Assembly: GCA_022497155.1 (NCBI GenBank) | Contig: MU385719.1 | Coordinates: forward strand, 930,001-994,000 | DNA length: 64,000 bases | DNA from: Whalleya microplaca | Taxonomy: Eukaryota > Ascomycota > Sordariomycetes > Xylariales > Xylariaceae | Reading direction: 5' to 3' | Shown: in pieces, positions 1 to 10,265 of the stretch | How positions within the stretch are numbered: the stretch's first letter is position 1 | How the letters are laid out: each line of letters starts with the position of its first letter | The notes under the pieces: generated by a model | Database searches by the model: none | What the model saw: only the letters and a program-made list of their open reading frames with translations | What the model was told of the DNA's origin: nothing | Made by a program: the position numbers and the translations under genes

Positions 1-441
1 CTTAGACTAGACCAGAAGAATAACTAGCAGTCCCAAGGCGATATGGAGATCTGCGGGTTCCCGGCATTGTAACTACCATGAGAGAGCTTGCACAGAAGCG
101 GGAGAAGAGAGATAAATATTATCTTTTTGATTTTGTTGAGATATCTTGAATCCACGTCTGCCTTGAGATAGTCCTCATAAATATTTCCATCTCAGATAAG
201 TTGCTTCTGTATCTAGTCGTCAGATGCATATTCGCGGGTAACTATACTTCAGCCCCCTTAGAGCTGTATATCCAGCGAGCCTTCGACGAACATCCCTATG
301 CCACATATAATCGGCCTTGATAGTTTACATGTATCTGTCAAGAGATGTATATATTTACTTTCTCGTTACTATGAGCCCAACCCTATTCAAACCGTCATTT
401 GGGTATCACCTAACGCCGTGAAATGCCAGTATTTTTCTTTT
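1..441. other. 3' flank, no gene seen
   Basis: This is the downstream flank of the PPIL2-like gene (its stop codon is at 442). An open frame overlaps the PPIL2 3' end on the opposite strand, but it has no recognisable protein features and is best read as a shadow. No RNA gene or repeat was recognised. Confidence 0.5.
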
Positions 442-2166
442 CTACCAATTATCGAAGTTGCCAAATCCGCCCGTCTTCGGCTTTTTCTTCGCCGGCTCTT
501 CCCACGTGTCGACATCCTCTTCGATTATCTCATCCTCGTTGCTCTGTTGTCTCATGGCAGCTTTGAGGTACTTGCCGACGTTCCCACCGCCACTGCTCTG
601 GTCGATGGTGCCATCCTGTCTCACCCTCTTGCCCGTCCAGGTGACGCGGTCATCTTCGGTCCCGCCGGCCCTCTCGATCTCCGCCTTCGCTTCCGTAACC
701 TTGTCGCGCTCGGCCTTCTGCTTTTGGAATTCATCAAATGGATCGAGGTAGACGACAATATCCTTGATATAGATCTTGTTGAGCGGCCGATCTGAGCCAT
801 CTGTAGGCACCGCTTCTATTTTGTTCAAGACATCCGTACCACCAACAACCTTTCCGAAGATGGTGTGCTTCCTATCTAGGTGCTTTGCCGGCCGGTAGGT
901 GATGAAGAATTGACTCGAATTGGTGTTTTTGCCTTTGTTGGCCATACTGAGTATGCCCCGCGCATCGTGTGTCAGCGGCCCATCGAATTCGTCTTGAAAG
1001 TTTTTGCCCCATATACTCGTCCCCCCTCGTCCGGTACCCGACGGATCACCGCCTTGGATCATGAAATTCTTGATATTTCGGTGAAAGGCCACACCCTTAT
1101 AGTAGCCCTTCTGGGCTAACCGGGTGAAGTTCCATACTGCTCTCGGCGCATACTCAGTTTGTAACTCGATGTTTAAATCGCCTAGATTCGTCTCAATTCG
1201 CGCATACCCCTTCATCTTGACTCTCTTCGGTTTAAGCATGTACTCTTCATCTGTGAGGGTTGCTCGCTCGCCAGTGGTTTCAGGGGTAAGACCAGTACTG
1301 GTGAAACTCGCAGCGGCTTTTCCTGTCGTGTATGCCGCCGCATTGTAGGCAGTCTTCTTCTCCTGAATCATAGAGGGACGGACACCATTGCTGGTAGCGA
1401 CATTTGTAACGGCTTTGGAGGGCCTATTAACGTCTCTGCCGGCTTCACGTTCCCTTCTTGCCTTCTCAACAGCTTCTTTTGCTCGAAGAACCTTATCGCC
1501 TACTCTTCCTAAGGCATTGATGTTCACATTGCCTTCCTTTCGCTCCTCTTCTTGCTCCTTGGTCAATAGCGCATCCTCGCCATCTTTCAAGTACTTGAAT
1601 TGGCTTAGATCCCTGCTGGCAGCATTCTGGGGATCTTGGAGCGTTATTATATCGGAGCGGCCAAACTCAACATCGTCTACTAAGTCTCGCCACATCTTGG
1701 CCTTGATATTCATCCTTTCGACCGTTTCCCAAGCGAAAACATTGGCATAAGTGCCGTGTCGAATCGCAACGACGTGTGTGTTGTCGGTGAACACCTTGAA
1801 GGTGACCGGGTCGATGAAGTCGCCTTTGCCATCGCTACCCATCCCATCGGCACCCTTACTATCGACATCCCCATTGCGCGCAAAGTTCAACTTGATCAGG
1901 TCGCGTGCCGCCAGAGGTTGCCCGTTCACGGGGTTGGTCTTGTGGTTTTCGAGCCATTTCGAGATGACCTCGACGTCGTATATCGTTCCGTCGGCGGTAC
2001 ACACGGGGTTCTTGAAGGGCTGGAGACTCGCGGCGCAGAAGTTGAAGGGTAAACGCTTGAAGGATACGTTGGTGGGACCAGATCGCGAGCCGGTATTTGC
2101 TGTGAAGGCGTCTGAGGAAGACCACTCGGAATGTGTGATGTAGAGCTTGTCTGTATTCTTTCCCAT
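442..2166 (-). CDS. PPIL2: U-box cyclophilin, PPIL2 / Cyp8 family peptidyl-prolyl isomerase
   Basis: Single-exon gene for a 574-aa protein. Residues about 38-110 form a U-box (FNFCAASLQPF..PVCTADGTIYD..ISKWLE), the E2-binding fold of the PPIL2/Cyp8 family. Residues about 315-475 form a cyclophilin domain with the catalytic signature (AFHRNIKNFMIQGGDPSGTG, then SQFFITYRP and HLDRKHTIFGKV). The position that is the cyclosporin-contacting Trp in cyclophilin A is His here (HLDRKH), which suggests low drug affinity. The tail is Lys-rich (AKKKPK), suggesting a nuclear location. Family members are nuclear and associate with the spliceosome, with ubiquitin-ligase and prolyl isomerase activity. Length and domain order match the family. 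The start at 2166 fits the conserved MGKNTDKLYITHSEW beginning. It is divergent from the PTM1-like gene, 674 bp away. Confidence 0.96.
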   Translation of the reverse strand: MGKNTDKLYITHSEWSSSDAFTANTGSRSGPTNVSFKRLPFNFCAASLQPFKNPVCTADGTIYDVEVISKWLENHKTNPVNGQPLAARDLIKLNFARNGDVDSKGADGMGSDGKGDFIDPVTFKVFTDNTHVVAIRHGTYANVFAWETVERMNIKAKMWRDLVDDVEFGRSDIITLQDPQNAASRDLSQFKYLKDGEDALLTKEQEEERKEGNVNINALGRVGDKVLRAKEAVEKARREREAGRDVNRPSKAVTNVATSNGVRPSMIQEKKTAYNAAAYTTGKAAASFTSTGLTPETTGERATLTDEEYMLKPKRVKMKGYARIETNLGDLNIELQTEYAPRAVWNFTRLAQKGYYKGVAFHRNIKNFMIQGGDPSGTGRGGTSIWGKNFQDEFDGPLTHDARGILSMANKGKNTNSSQFFITYRPAKHLDRKHTIFGKVVGGTDVLNKIEAVPTDGSDRPLNKIYIKDIVVYLDPFDEFQKQKAERDKVTEAKAEIERAGGTEDDRVTWTGKRVRQDGTIDQSSGGGNVGKYLKAAMRQQSNEDEIIEEDVDTWEEPAKKKPKTGGFGNFDNW

Positions 2167-2840
2167 GGCGAAGGTGGACTGGCGGAGATAGATATTGCAC
2201 CCGTAGATTATATATTGCCAAAGGGATTATGAATCAGGGTGGAACACAAGAAAAATTGATTGGGACGATTGAAAGTTGCGAGGTTGTAAGGCTGGTGAGC
2301 TCTCTAAGACTGCTAAATACTGCTAAATACTGCTAACTACGGATAATAACTTGATCAAGTAGCGTTCTTATCTTATCATAATCCTTGCTAGTCTTCCCAT
2401 CTCCATATTAAATACATATATGTACCTACGCTATGTACCTACGCTATGTACCTACGCTATGTATATGTAGAGCTCCCGACGTTCCGTGCAGCCGCGATTT
2501 CCATTGGTACATGGTACATGTACGTGCAGCTGCGTAATGGCCTAGAGAGGCTATGTCCGTGTTTCTAAACTTGTCTGCTTGTATGTACCCAAGCAACCAA
2601 GCCAGCTACTCCTGGCCAGCCAACATCCTTTTTCAGTCACTGCTGCTTTTGCAACTATAATTCTCTCTCTTTCTTGACGGGAACTTTGTTGTGACACGGC
2701 ACCTGGCTCTAAACTTATCTCGCATTCGCGCATGTGAACGGACGCAAGCGGCATACGAATATATACGAAATTACTGAGGCCAGATATCCTGGGCGAGGCT
2801 GCCTTGCGCGGCGACAATCGAGAAGGCCGACGACACGAAG
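2167..2840. promoter_or_regulatory. Divergent promoter region between PPIL2 and PTM1-like genes
   Basis: 674 bp lie between two outward-facing start codons, so both promoters must be here. The stretch contains a 13-bp tandem repeat (2422-2460) and a short CTAAATACTG repeat near 2313-2335. No TATA box or known binding site was assigned with confidence. The small open frames inside have no recognisable features. Confidence 0.5.
2422..2460. repeat. 13-bp tandem repeat, three perfect copies
   Basis: Three exact head-to-tail copies of GTACCTACGCTAT occupy 39 bp, followed by a partial GTA. It lies about 256 bp upstream of the PPIL2 start codon, in the divergent promoter. Copy number is likely variable between strains (inference). 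Confidence 0.95.
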
Positions 2841-4870
2841 ATGAAGAGTTGGTTATCTACTTTGGTCTTGCTGGGCCTGTCCCTATGGACGGCCCATGCA
2901 TTGGAAGTCAAACTAGTATGGGACCTTGATGTCTGTCTGCTGCTGGTCTTGATCTGAAGCTGACATCGCTCTCGAAGGACGACACCGAGGAAAATCGACA
3001 GCAATGCGCCGGTATGTTTCAACATCGACCCTTCATTATACTCTTCATTATACTCTTCATTATGCCCATGCTAACCCGTTGCCATTAGGCATGTATAGCA
3101 AGAGTGCCTGGGGAGGCGCCGTGGAACCCTATATCTCCATCATCTTCCCGAATAGAACCATCGAAGGCGACGAAGACCCGATCGTTAGTTTGATCATATT
3201 CGAGTGGAAAGACCAGGAGTTGGTTGGGGTCTATCCTAAATCCGATTCACTTCAAGTATGGTTTGCGACAACCCCTTTGTCAAGAGACTTCGGCTGATAA
3301 TCGCATGATTAGAAAGAATTGATCTGTGACGATGAGAATGTGAAGAGTGGCCTATGCAACGAAACAGACCTTGGCGAATGGATCCTGTCGCCAAACGCAA
3401 CCGAGCAATCCGGTAACCTCATCATGACTAAAGCTGTACATCTGAAGTCAACGGCGCCGTTTGACTATCCCATCAAGAAAACGGGTTACTTCTGCGTTGC
3501 AGCCTATCCGTTTACTGCCAAGGACTTCATGGGTGTCGTCGAGTTTCGGGAGGCATATGGCGAGCTTCCTGCAACCCAGGTTCCCAAGCTTCCGTTCTAT
3601 GGAGGGATAACCATCCTCTATGCGGTCGTTGCCGTGTATGTTCCAATGCGCTTTTCGATTAGCTCTCTTACTAACGATCTTCAGCTTCTGGGGTTTCCTC
3701 TACTATCAGCACAGATATGATATTTGTGAGCAGCCTTGGGTCAAATCTTGTATATACATTGAGCTAACCTTCTACCAGTGCCTGTGCAGAACTACATCAC
3801 AGCGATTCTCGTCTTCCTGGTTGTAGAGATGTTGATGACTTGGGGCTTCTATGGTAGGCTGACTACGCCGCTTTCCAATCATCTCAGTTGACTAACTTGT
3901 GGCAGACTATCTGAATAGAAACGGGTCCAACGTTGGAGCTAAGGTTCTCCTCGTCGTTGTGGCCGTCTTGAACGCTTTCCGCAACTCGTTCTCGTTCTTC
4001 TTATTGCTCATCGTGTGCATGGGCTATGGAGTTGTGAAGCCATCCTTGGGAAAGACAATGGTCTGGGTGAGATGGCTTGCGATTGCACACTTTGTTTTTG
4101 GCCTGGTATACGCCATTACAAGTCTGCTGATTTCACCCGACACTGCTGGTATGGTTGGGTTCTATCTACAAACTTGACTATAGCTGTACTAAGTGACTGC
4201 AACTATAGGGCCCTTCGTCCTTCTCATCGTGCTTCCATTGGCAGGCACTTTGACCGCTTTCTATGTGTGGACGCTGAACTCGCTAAACTTTACGCTCAAG
4301 GACTTGCGCGAACGTAAGCAGACTGCGAAAGAAGCCATGTACAAGAAGCTCTGGTGGTGCATTTTGATTAGTATCCTCGTCATCTTCGGCTTCTTCTTCT
4401 TCAACTCTTTCTCGTTTGCTTCGGCGTCTGACCCTGACTACGTCCCATTCCACTGGAAGTCGAGATGGTTCGTGCTTGACGGATGGCTGAACCTGGTCTA
4501 CTTCGCCGACGTGGCCTGGGTCGCCTACGTGTGGAGACCCACGGCGAACAACAGGAGATTCGCGATGAGCGACGAGATCGCCCAGGACGAGGACGGCGGA
4601 TTCGAGTTCGCCGACGTCGGTGCGCCGGATGATTCGGACGACGACGAAGAGGCAAACATCGGGACTAAGGGCACCACCAACCGTTCGGCATCGTCGAACG
4701 TCCCTCCGGCGACGTCACAGCCGTCGCAGAACAGAGCGCCTGCAAAGGCAGAATCGCCCCGCGACTCCTTCGATGGCGAGACGATATTCGCCGTCGGTGA
4801 GGACGGCGACAAGTTTAGCGATGACGAGGGAGACGGCGAGTCGTCGAACCTGGTCCACGGTAAGAAATGA
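2841..4870 (+). CDS. PTM1-like seven-transmembrane protein (Lung 7TM receptor family)
   Basis: Eight exons: 2841-2915, 2960-3011, 3089-3255, 3313-3635, 3685-3725, 3779-3853, 3906-4148 and 4209-4870. All junctions are GT-AG, and phases add up to a 545-aa protein. It begins with a signal peptide (MKSWLSTLVLLGLSLWTAHA). A luminal domain of about 170 residues follows. Seven hydrophobic segments between about residues 190 and 430 include the family signature NSFSFFLLLIVCMGYGVVKP and the FYVWTL and WRPTANNRRFAMSDEI stretches. The C-terminal tail is acidic and Ser-rich, and probably cytosolic. PTM1/Tmp1-type proteins localise to Golgi and endosomal membranes and are linked to traffic and recycling; no enzymatic role is established. 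Intron 1 is only 44 nt, and intron 2 carries a 12-bp tandem repeat at 3031-3063. The gene is convergent with the NDUFAF7-like gene. Confidence 0.94.
3031..3063. repeat. 12-bp tandem repeat in intron 2 of the PTM1-like gene
   Basis: About 2.8 copies of CTTCATTATACT run head to tail inside the second intron (3012-3088). They sit between donor and acceptor and do not touch coding sequence. Confidence 0.9.
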
Positions 4871-5371
4871 TCGGACTATCATTGACGGTAATGTTCAGAG
4901 AGGCTCAGAGGGGCGCGGCTCCAACTGTATTTCAAACTGCGTGCTTTCGTTACTGTACTATCATAGAAAGAGAAGGTATCGCGTACGTGGCGTTGGATGA
5001 CGATGAACCAAGGTTCAGCAGGCAACCACAAGAGAGCATCTAGTCGTTTCTACCGAGCGGGGGTGCGGGTGCGGGTGCTAGGCCCTGCTGCCACAAGTGT
5101 ATGAGAAAAACACCCGCATGGCGTATGAAAGGGGGGAACGCTCTTCTCTTTTCATACTCGCAATCATTACAAAAATTATTTACGGCGTAGGCACATCGGA
5201 TGATTGTGTTGTAGGAATAGTCGAGTTTATACGCATCATGGACAAAAATATAAATCATATGACATTTATCTCGCTTTGGTCTCATACACACGTATCAATC
5301 AATGCTCAGAGAAGGCCTGTTATATATATAGCATAATAGACAACCAGACAACCAGACGACCACTTTTGGAT
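4871..5371. other. Convergent 3' intergenic region
   Basis: About 500 bp separate the stops of the PTM1-like gene (+) and the NDUFAF7-like gene (-). It presumably holds both 3' UTRs and polyadenylation sites. It includes a short GGTGCGGGTGCGGGTGC simple repeat near 5060-5078. No gene was recognised. Confidence 0.5.
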
Positions 5372-7022
5372 TTACTTCGTTTCATCATACACAACATCAC
5401 CCCCAAATCCCACCGGCGGCCTGCGTCCGCCATTCTCCGGCACGATCGCGAGCGCCTTATACACCTTCCCCATGCCGCCGGGCCCGCGATCGACGAGGCG
5501 ATTGCACGCCCTCCCGATATCCTCCCCCTTTTTCTTATCCGCGGCCTTCTCCGCCAACATCCCCGCGCGCTGCCGGATCCCCATAGCCTCGAGGAAAAGC
5601 GCCTGCTCAACGGGGCCATGGACCTCGACCCCCCGGCTCGCGGCCAGCGCGGCGTCCGCCAGGGCCGTGAAATCGACGTCCGCGCTCAGGTCCACGAGCC
5701 CCGGTTCCGAGAACGGGCTCACGCGCGTGTGGGCGCGGATCCCGCGCAGCGAGTTCAGCGGGATCGTGGACGCGGGGCCGTAGTCCAGGATGAGCGCCGC
5801 GCCCGAGGGCGTGTGTTTGGGGTGGGAGGGGGACCCGCCGATGCGCGAGGCGAGGTCCGACGCGTAGAGCGACGCGTCGGGGCAGATCTCGATCAGGGCG
5901 CCGGGCGTGGAGCGCAGGGCGCGGTAGCGTGGTGAGGATTCGGGCAGGTAGAGGGAGTGCCGCGTCGGTGTGGGGCTGAGCGTCATGCGGAACTCGGGCA
6001 CGGGGGAGTGCTGTTCGGATTTCGGCGTGCCGAGGTCCGCGTGCGTGGTCCCCTCGGGCGTCGGCGAGACCACTATCTCGCGCCATTGCCGCGTGGGTGA
6101 GGGCGGTTTGGGCGAGGCGGAGCTGGGGTTAGTAGTGGTGTTGGTGGTAGAGGGTTGCTGGGGAGGCGCTGGCACGTCGACGACCTGGAAGGCGTGGATG
6201 GGGAGGGCGTCAAAGAACTCGTGCGCCACGATGAAGGGGGTCGCATTGGCGTCGTGCGGGATGGCCTTGATAGAGTCCGTCCATATGATGCTCATGTCTG
6301 GGTACTTGGAGGGGCTGTGCCAGCCTATCTCCGACTCGTGCGTTTTGGCGTCCTCGCCGCAGAGGAGGTTCTTCTGGGCCACGCGCAGCTCCTCGCTTGC
6401 CTCGACCATGTAGATCTTATTGATACTTTTTGCCATATCTTTGAAACGTCTTATAGTCTTGGATGGAGTCAGTGGGATGTTGCTATGAAACATCATACTT
6501 GGTGGGATGTGTACTCACACGCAATATGTCATCCATAAGGGTCCCTCTACCAGGGCCTATCTCGATGAGTTCTACATTTTCTCTTGGACGCCCCTGGGAC
6601 ATCCATTCGGCAACGAACCAAATTCCAATAAGCTCGCCAAACACCTGAGATATCTCAGGGGAGGTGATGAAATCTCCCTTCTGGCCGAACTGGTCACGAC
6701 CGGCCCCAATGGCTCCTGTATAGTACCCGCCAACATCTGAAGTGAGACACATGCGCATGTAACTGGCTAGAGGAATTGGACCAGTTGTCTATACTTGTAT
6801 AAGTATGGGTCTTCATCAGACGTGGTTGCAACTCACATTTATTGCCTCGGTCAGTTGCTTAGCCAGAGGCGTGGTCCATTTTCTTTCACCCTCATCTCGC
6901 AGTTGACGAGTTACTGAGAAGCTCCTGTAATATTGATATGCGACTTTCGAGCTATGAGATCTCGACTGTCGGGGTATACTGCTGAGCCCAACCTGGGCTG
7001 TCCGCAGGAGACATGATCTCAT
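5372..7022 (-). CDS. NDUFAF7: NDUFAF7-like mitochondrial arginine methyltransferase (complex I assembly)
   Basis: Three exons on the minus strand: 6837-7022, 6519-6788 and 5372-6457 (introns 48 and 61 nt), 513 aa. The first in-frame ATG after an upstream stop is at 7022. The N-terminus is rich in Arg/Ser ([12 protein letters not shown]..), typical of a mitochondrial presequence. The MidA/DUF185 methyltransferase core shows [33 protein letters not shown], the SAM-binding loop [18 protein letters not shown] and the [16 protein letters not shown] motif. Family members symmetrically dimethylate an arginine of complex I subunit NDUFS2 during assembly. A low-complexity Pro/Thr insertion of about 40 residues follows the AHEFFDA motif. 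The large last exon is very GC-rich compared with the flanks. It is divergent from the CDK10/11-like gene. Confidence 0.94.
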
Positions 7023-7525
7023 TCTCGAAATCAATGATAACCAATCTCATAGTCATTCATTCAATTCATAATCCCAAATGAAGAACGGATTCCGGAGACG
7101 GTGTTCGACTTATTCATTGATTAGAGTATCAAAAACACACGTAGGAGGAAGTCGATATAATTATGCTCGAAGCTCTTGGCGCTATTGAGAGCTTCAGACG
7201 CTGAAGTTTTAGCCCCGAGCATTCTCCGGGTCCCAAAGCTACACCTACATATAAGTACCTACGCAGCTACGTAATTTACAAGAAGCCCTGGATTACGATA
7301 ACAAAGCTGTCGAAAAGTCCGACCACGAACAAGAAGGATTCCTATACTTTATTGGGAGCTACTATCTCGAGAAGTCAATTTCCTCCTGCCCAGAAACATT
7401 CATTCAACTCGAAAAAGTATATTCAAGCAGTAAATTGAAGCTGTAGATCGAAGGTAGCCGACCGATATCATCTCACTATATCCATACGCCTGCATCGACT
7501 GTCTCGACTCTACAACACCGCAATC
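7023..7525. promoter_or_regulatory. Divergent promoter between NDUFAF7-like and CDK-like genes
   Basis: 503 bp separate two outward-facing start codons, so the region must hold both promoters. No tandem repeat or confident factor site is visible. Confidence 0.45.
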
Positions 7526-8944
7526 ATGGCGGGCAAGTCCCGCTGGGCAGACACGGAGGAGGACGCAGCACTGGAAGCGAAGCTCAAGCGCGAGAAAGAA
7601 GAGAAGAAACGCCTCAAGGCCGAGAAGGCGCGCAAGGCAGAGGAAGAGCAACGCGCCCAAGCCGAAGCCGAGGCCGCGAGACAACGAGCAGCAGCCCAAG
7701 AACAAGACGACAACGATGACGACAGACCGCGCGCCAAGCGGCGGAAACTGACGCCCGAACGCGAACGCGAAGAACAAGACAAAAACACCACAGATGGCAG
7801 TGCAAAACTCCTGCGCTTCGAGGGCGGCAGCTGGGGCAAGGCGCGCAGCGTTGAGAACTACGACAAGCTGAACGACATCGAGGAGGGCGCCTACGGCTGG
7901 GTGGCGCGGGCGAAGGAGATCAAAACAGGCAAAGTAGTCGCCCTAAAGCGTCTGAAGATCGACCCAGCAGACCGCACAGGGCTGCCAGAGACGGGGCTGC
8001 GCGAGATCCAGATCCTGAAAGACTGCGCGCACCGGAACATCGTGCGACTGAACGAGGTCGTCGTCGGGGACGACACGTCGCGGATCGAGAACATCTTCCT
8101 GGTGCTGGAGTTCCTGGAGCACGACCTGAAGTCGATCCTGGAGGACATGGCGGAGCCGTTCATGAGCTCGGAGGTGAAGACGCTGCTGCGGCAGCTGGGG
8201 TCCGGCGTCGCCTACCTGCACGAGCACTGGGTCCTGCACCGCGACCTGAAGACGTCGAACCTGCTGCTCAACAACCGCGGGCAGCTGAAGATCGCCGACT
8301 TCGGCATGGCGCGGTACGTGGGCGACCCGGCGCCGCCGCGCGGCCTGACCCAGCTCGTCGTCACGCTGTGGTACCGCGCGCCCGAGCTGCTGCTCGGCAC
8401 CCGCACCTACGGCGCCGCCGTCGACATGTGGAGCGTCGGCTGCATCTTCGGCGAGCTGCTCACCCGCGAGCCCCTCCTCCAGGGCAAGAACGAGGTCGAC
8501 GAGCTCACCCGCATCTTCGAGCTATGCGGCATCCCCACCGAGGAGTCCTGGCCCGGATTCAGGCGCCTGCCGCACGCGAGGTCGCTGCGCATGCCCAAGA
8601 GCTCTGCCACCACGGGCTCCGTCATACGCGCTAAGTTCCCGCTCCTGACGTCGGCGGGCAGTTCGCTTCTCAATAGCTTGTTGTCGCTAAATCCGGATCG
8701 ACGGCCCACGGCTAGGGAGATGCTGGAGCATGAGTATTTCAAGCAGGATCCCAAACCGAAACACGAGGCGATGTTCCCTACGTTCCCCAGCAAGGCAGGC
8801 CAGGAAAGGAGACGGAGACGGTCTACGCCGAACGCGCCGGGCAGAGGCCAAGCTGTAGACTTGGGAGCTGTGGATTTCAGCGGCGTATTTTCAGGGAGGG
8901 AAAAGGAAGAGAGAGGCGGTGGCTTCTCGTTGAGAATGGTTTAA
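7526..8944 (+). CDS. CDK10/CDK11 (PITSLRE)-type cyclin-dependent kinase
   Basis: Single exon, 472 aa. Residues 1-90 are a highly charged Lys/Glu/Arg-rich coiled-coil-like extension ending in a likely nuclear signal (AKRRKLTPERERE). The kinase domain (about 108-420) has a glycine-rich loop (EEGAYGWVARA), the ATP lysine in VVALKRL, and a cyclin-binding helix PETGLREIQIL that replaces the PITSLRE/PISSLRE signature. It also has HRDLKTSNLLL, DFG (ADFGMARY), and the activation segment VVTLWYRAPELLLG. CDK11-type kinases act with L-type cyclins on transcription and pre-mRNA splicing; fungal orthologues are less well studied. The N-terminal extension is short compared with animal CDK11. CDK10 is the main alternative. 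GC content is high throughout. It is convergent with the DUF7137-like gene. Confidence 0.92.
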   Translation: MAGKSRWADTEEDAALEAKLKREKEEKKRLKAEKARKAEEEQRAQAEAEAARQRAAAQEQDDNDDDRPRAKRRKLTPEREREEQDKNTTDGSAKLLRFEGGSWGKARSVENYDKLNDIEEGAYGWVARAKEIKTGKVVALKRLKIDPADRTGLPETGLREIQILKDCAHRNIVRLNEVVVGDDTSRIENIFLVLEFLEHDLKSILEDMAEPFMSSEVKTLLRQLGSGVAYLHEHWVLHRDLKTSNLLLNNRGQLKIADFGMARYVGDPAPPRGLTQLVVTLWYRAPELLLGTRTYGAAVDMWSVGCIFGELLTREPLLQGKNEVDELTRIFELCGIPTEESWPGFRRLPHARSLRMPKSSATTGSVIRAKFPLLTSAGSSLLNSLLSLNPDRRPTAREMLEHEYFKQDPKPKHEAMFPTFPSKAGQERRRRRSTPNAPGRGQAVDLGAVDFSGVFSGREKEERGGGFSLRMV

Positions 8945-9327
8945 GCATATACCAAAGATAGTCAATCCAGCCTAAGCATGATGAAGTATGAAGTAAACCT
9001 GAATAGGCGTCTTTTTATATTAAGAGCTATATATGTAGCAACGACAGCAGTTCTAATGTCGTTCAAATTCCAATGCAGATACACCATTAGGGACCCGTCA
9101 ATTTTCAGACCACGCCAGAAGTGTCCCCTATATCTCTCTATCGAGCCAAGAAATGATGGCTTTTGCAATATTCAAAACGCCCACACATGTAAGTCCTGGT
9201 CCCATATTACCATAGCTGATTTACACCAAAAGATACCATTTCTTCCCAAAATATATGCAGTCGAAAATTGTCGCTCTTTTCATTCGCTCCCACCCAAATT
9301 TTTTTTTTTCCTAGCTGGGCGGCAAGG
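8945..9327. other. Convergent 3' intergenic region
   Basis: 383 bp between the stop of the CDK-like gene and the stop of the DUF7137-like gene. It is AT-rich with a T10 run near 9300-9309. No gene recognised. Confidence 0.5.
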
Positions 9328-10265
9328 CTATAGCAATCCGGCAATGCCCGTCACATACCACGTGAAACTGAAAATCGTGATGATGCTCATGCTGATTGCG
9401 AAACCCAGAGCCTGGCGGTCGATGTCTGCAGGTGCAGCACTGCAAGTTGCACACTTCCACTGGTCGAGGTCTTCGTAATGTTGGCTGGTATACATACCAA
9501 AGGTAAAGCCATCGAACGGCGCTAAGTATCCCGGTTCCGCAGTGGCCTTTACGGACGAATCGGAGTCAATAATCAACAGCGTATACTCTTCCGTCAACAG
9601 CGGGCTCTGGACAGCACTTGATTGAAATTTGTTGGTGTCCCAGGTGAAGGTCGCGGTCGCTTCATACGACATGTTCTGAGTAAGAGTCCATGTTTGGGAA
9701 GCCACTGAGCACGATACCATCACATCGATTGCGGTCGGGTCTTCTTGCAGAGAGGTGTAATTCCAGACCCATGTCAGCGGCGTCGGGTTGTCGATTCTGT
9801 AAAGCGTTGTGCCATCAGTTGTGGCAGGCGTGATCATGGCAACGCCGCCGGCTCCATCTTGGGCGTCAAACGTCTTGTGTGTAGACGCCGTCGTGCCATT
9901 TCCGGTGGTACTAGCGTCAGAATCAGAGTTTGTGGCCGTGGCCGTTATGCCGCCCGTATTAAGGTTCGTAGTTTTAGGTTGATCGGCCTTAGTGGTAGTT
10001 GCGTCACCTGTCGTGGTCTTCTGTGTGTTATCCGCAGTGCTTGTCGGCGTTGCTTTGGTATCAGCTGTTAGAATAGTGTTAGCATCGATGGCCTGAGGCT
10101 CTCTAATCGGGTGTTTCCCATCATGTAGCACGTACACTTTGTGTTATCATCTTGTCGCACTACAAGTGAGTCGATATCAGGAAGCCAGTTTGGCCATGCT
10201 GTTGCTAAAGGTGCCAAAGCGAGCGCAACGGTCAAGAGTTGACCAAGACCCCGTGATCCCTTCAT
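9328..10265 (-). CDS. Secreted/membrane-anchored Ser/Thr-rich protein, DUF7137-like
   Basis: Two exons: 10136-10265 and 9328-10064, with a 71-nt GT-AG intron (phase 1). The protein has 288 aa. It has a signal peptide (LLTVALALAPLATA), then a Thr/Ser/Asp-rich low-complexity stretch of about 85 residues that is probably O-glycosylated. A conserved domain follows (GGVAMITPATTDGTTLYRID, PLTWVWNYTSL, YTLLIIDSDS, GYLAPFDGFTFGMYTSQ, KCATCSAAPADIDRQALG). The protein ends with a hydrophobic segment (FAISMSIITIFSFTWYVTGIAGLL). Two cysteines (CATC) lie just outside that segment. I recognise this as the fungal cell-surface family labelled DUF7137; the function is unknown. The C-terminal helix could be a membrane anchor or part of a GPI signal. 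The Pfam label rests on memory, but the architecture is directly visible. Confidence 0.85.
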
